Of a stretch of 35,827 nt of DNA, positions 35,283 to 35,827 are shown piece by piece. Positions within the stretch are counted from its first letter, which is position 1; the number at the start of each line of letters is the position of its first letter. The DNA is from CAYMAZ01 sp964428185. Its GTDB lineage: Bacteria; Bacteroidota; Bacteroidia; Bacteroidales; DTU049. The notes under the pieces are model-generated. The model saw only the letters and a program-made list of their open reading frames with translations, had not been told where the DNA came from and did no database searches. A program made the translations under genes and the position numbers. The stretch spans positions 1-35,827 of the forward strand of contig CAYRXH010000017.1 in assembly GCA_964428185.1 (NCBI GenBank), in the 5' to 3' direction.

Positions 35283-35827
35283 ATGCTTGATAGTGCAGAA
35301 CAGAATAAAGTATTGCGAGTCCTGCAGAATAAACAAAAGCAGCAGGTAATTTCACAAAAAAAACATCAGTAAAGTTCTGTCCGTATTGCAAATCAAGTTC
35401 ATTTATTAAAAACGGCCATCGTAATAATGAACAGCGATATATTTGCAAATCTTGCATGAAAGGATTTACAGGAAAAACAGGGACATCTCTTCATGGAATA
35501 CAATCGACAAAGAAATTCGAGAAATATTTCAGGTTAATGTTTGAGGAATACCTCCCTTTAACCCAAATCCGTCATTAGACTCATTATTTCTAATGACCGT
35601 CATTAGAAAATAATATTTGTAACATTTTGATTGTCAATAGTTTTGATGCTATATGTCTATTAAAAAATTTTGTTTTTTTGCTGTAAGATTTTCTTACTAG
35701 TTATGAAAGCATTACATTTAGATTCTACCGACAAATAAATAACTATCAAATAATTCTAATGACGGATTTGGGTTTAACCAAGATGGCTGAAAAAATAGGT
35801 ATATCACATCAAACTGCCTTTGACTGG
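35283..35827 (+). pseudogene. IS1595-family transposase, frameshifted and interrupted by a MITE
   Basis: The N-terminal part (MLDSAEQNKVLRVLQNKQKQ) stops at TAA 35370-35372. From about 35363 a second frame reads SVKFCPYCKSSSFIKNGHRN, then YICKSCMKGFTGKTGTSLHG, the zinc-ribbon (CxxC...CxxC) of IS1595 transposases. The frame change falls at a run of eight A (35356-35363). The second frame then meets the MITE, stops inside it at 35576-35578, and resumes after it with TKMAEKIGISHQTAFDW, the helix-turn-helix region. The catalytic domain lies beyond the window. Confidence 0.8.
35562..35772. mobile_element. 211-bp MITE inside the IS1595-type transposase
   Basis: Perfect 18-bp inverted repeats, CCCAAATCCGTCATTAGA at the left (35562-35579) and its complement at the right (35755-35772), bound an AT-rich, non-coding core. 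Both sides carry TTTAA (35557-35561 and 35773-35777), the likely 5-bp target duplication. An inner palindrome (about 35584-35614) repeats the TCTAATGAC motif of the ends. There is no transposase inside, so it must be moved by an enzyme encoded elsewhere. Confidence 0.85.

Larger units (their letters stand above)
35192..35827 (+). mobile_element. IS1595-type insertion sequence, incomplete at window edge
   Basis: The left end is probably near 35192, where GGCTCTAATCTAAAAAATGG begins; GGCTCT-type ends are frequent in IS1595-group elements. The transposase frame starts at 35283 and runs off the right edge. The element is interrupted by a MITE at 35562-35772. The right end and target duplication are outside the window. 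Confidence 0.6.

Noticed and set aside
1..35827. CRISPR array
   Set aside because: No regularly spaced direct repeats were found; the repeats present are inverted and belong to mobile elements or terminators.

Overview
The window looks like a contig from an AT-rich member of the Bacteroidota. The evidence is the gene set (ftsX followed by a DUF3098 gene; ileS with a DksA/TraR-type gene and lspA; an RRM protein; a SusC-free but lipoprotein- and porin-rich envelope set) and the promoters. Many genes are preceded by the TAnnTTTG -7 element typical of this phylum, and Shine-Dalgarno sequences are mostly absent. Genus cannot be told from the sequence.

Left part (1-8000), mostly minus strand: the first codons of a secreted protein at the left edge; a nested inverted-repeat element (113-476); an unrecognised 231-residue protein; an operon of a sodium:solute symporter and an outer-membrane barrel; an RRM protein; ftsX and its DUF3098 partner; a TauE/SafE permease; and a surface-type lipoprotein carrying an unusual CHIPPGNP segment.

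Middle part (8000-19640), plus strand: a gatE-gatD pair encoding the archaeal-type Glu-tRNA(Gln) amidotransferase, unexpected in a bacterium. It is followed by a membrane-protein pseudogene with three in-frame stops, a GIY-YIG fragment and tRNA-Ser(UGA). Next comes an efflux operon in the order TolC, membrane fusion protein, RND pump, PII-like protein and TetR regulator. A barrel pseudogene, again with three in-frame stops, lies tail to tail with the TetR gene.

Right-middle part (20630-26620), minus strand: a housekeeping operon with ileS, a DksA/TraR-like gene, lspA and an aminopeptidase P gene.

Right end (27050-35827): a mobile defence island. It begins after a truncated IS3-type transposase and a more GC-rich block. 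It runs XRE regulator, an AAA/ABC-type ATPase with a CxxC hook resembling RloC, type III Mod, DinD-like protein and type III Res, all tightly packed on the plus strand. It ends at an IS1595-type transposase interrupted by a 211-bp MITE. Removing the MITE and one target repeat restores the transposase frame exactly. The island (a restriction-modification system with a possible RNase-type guard and a damage-linked BRO-type protein inside the operon) and the gatDE pair are the most interesting parts.
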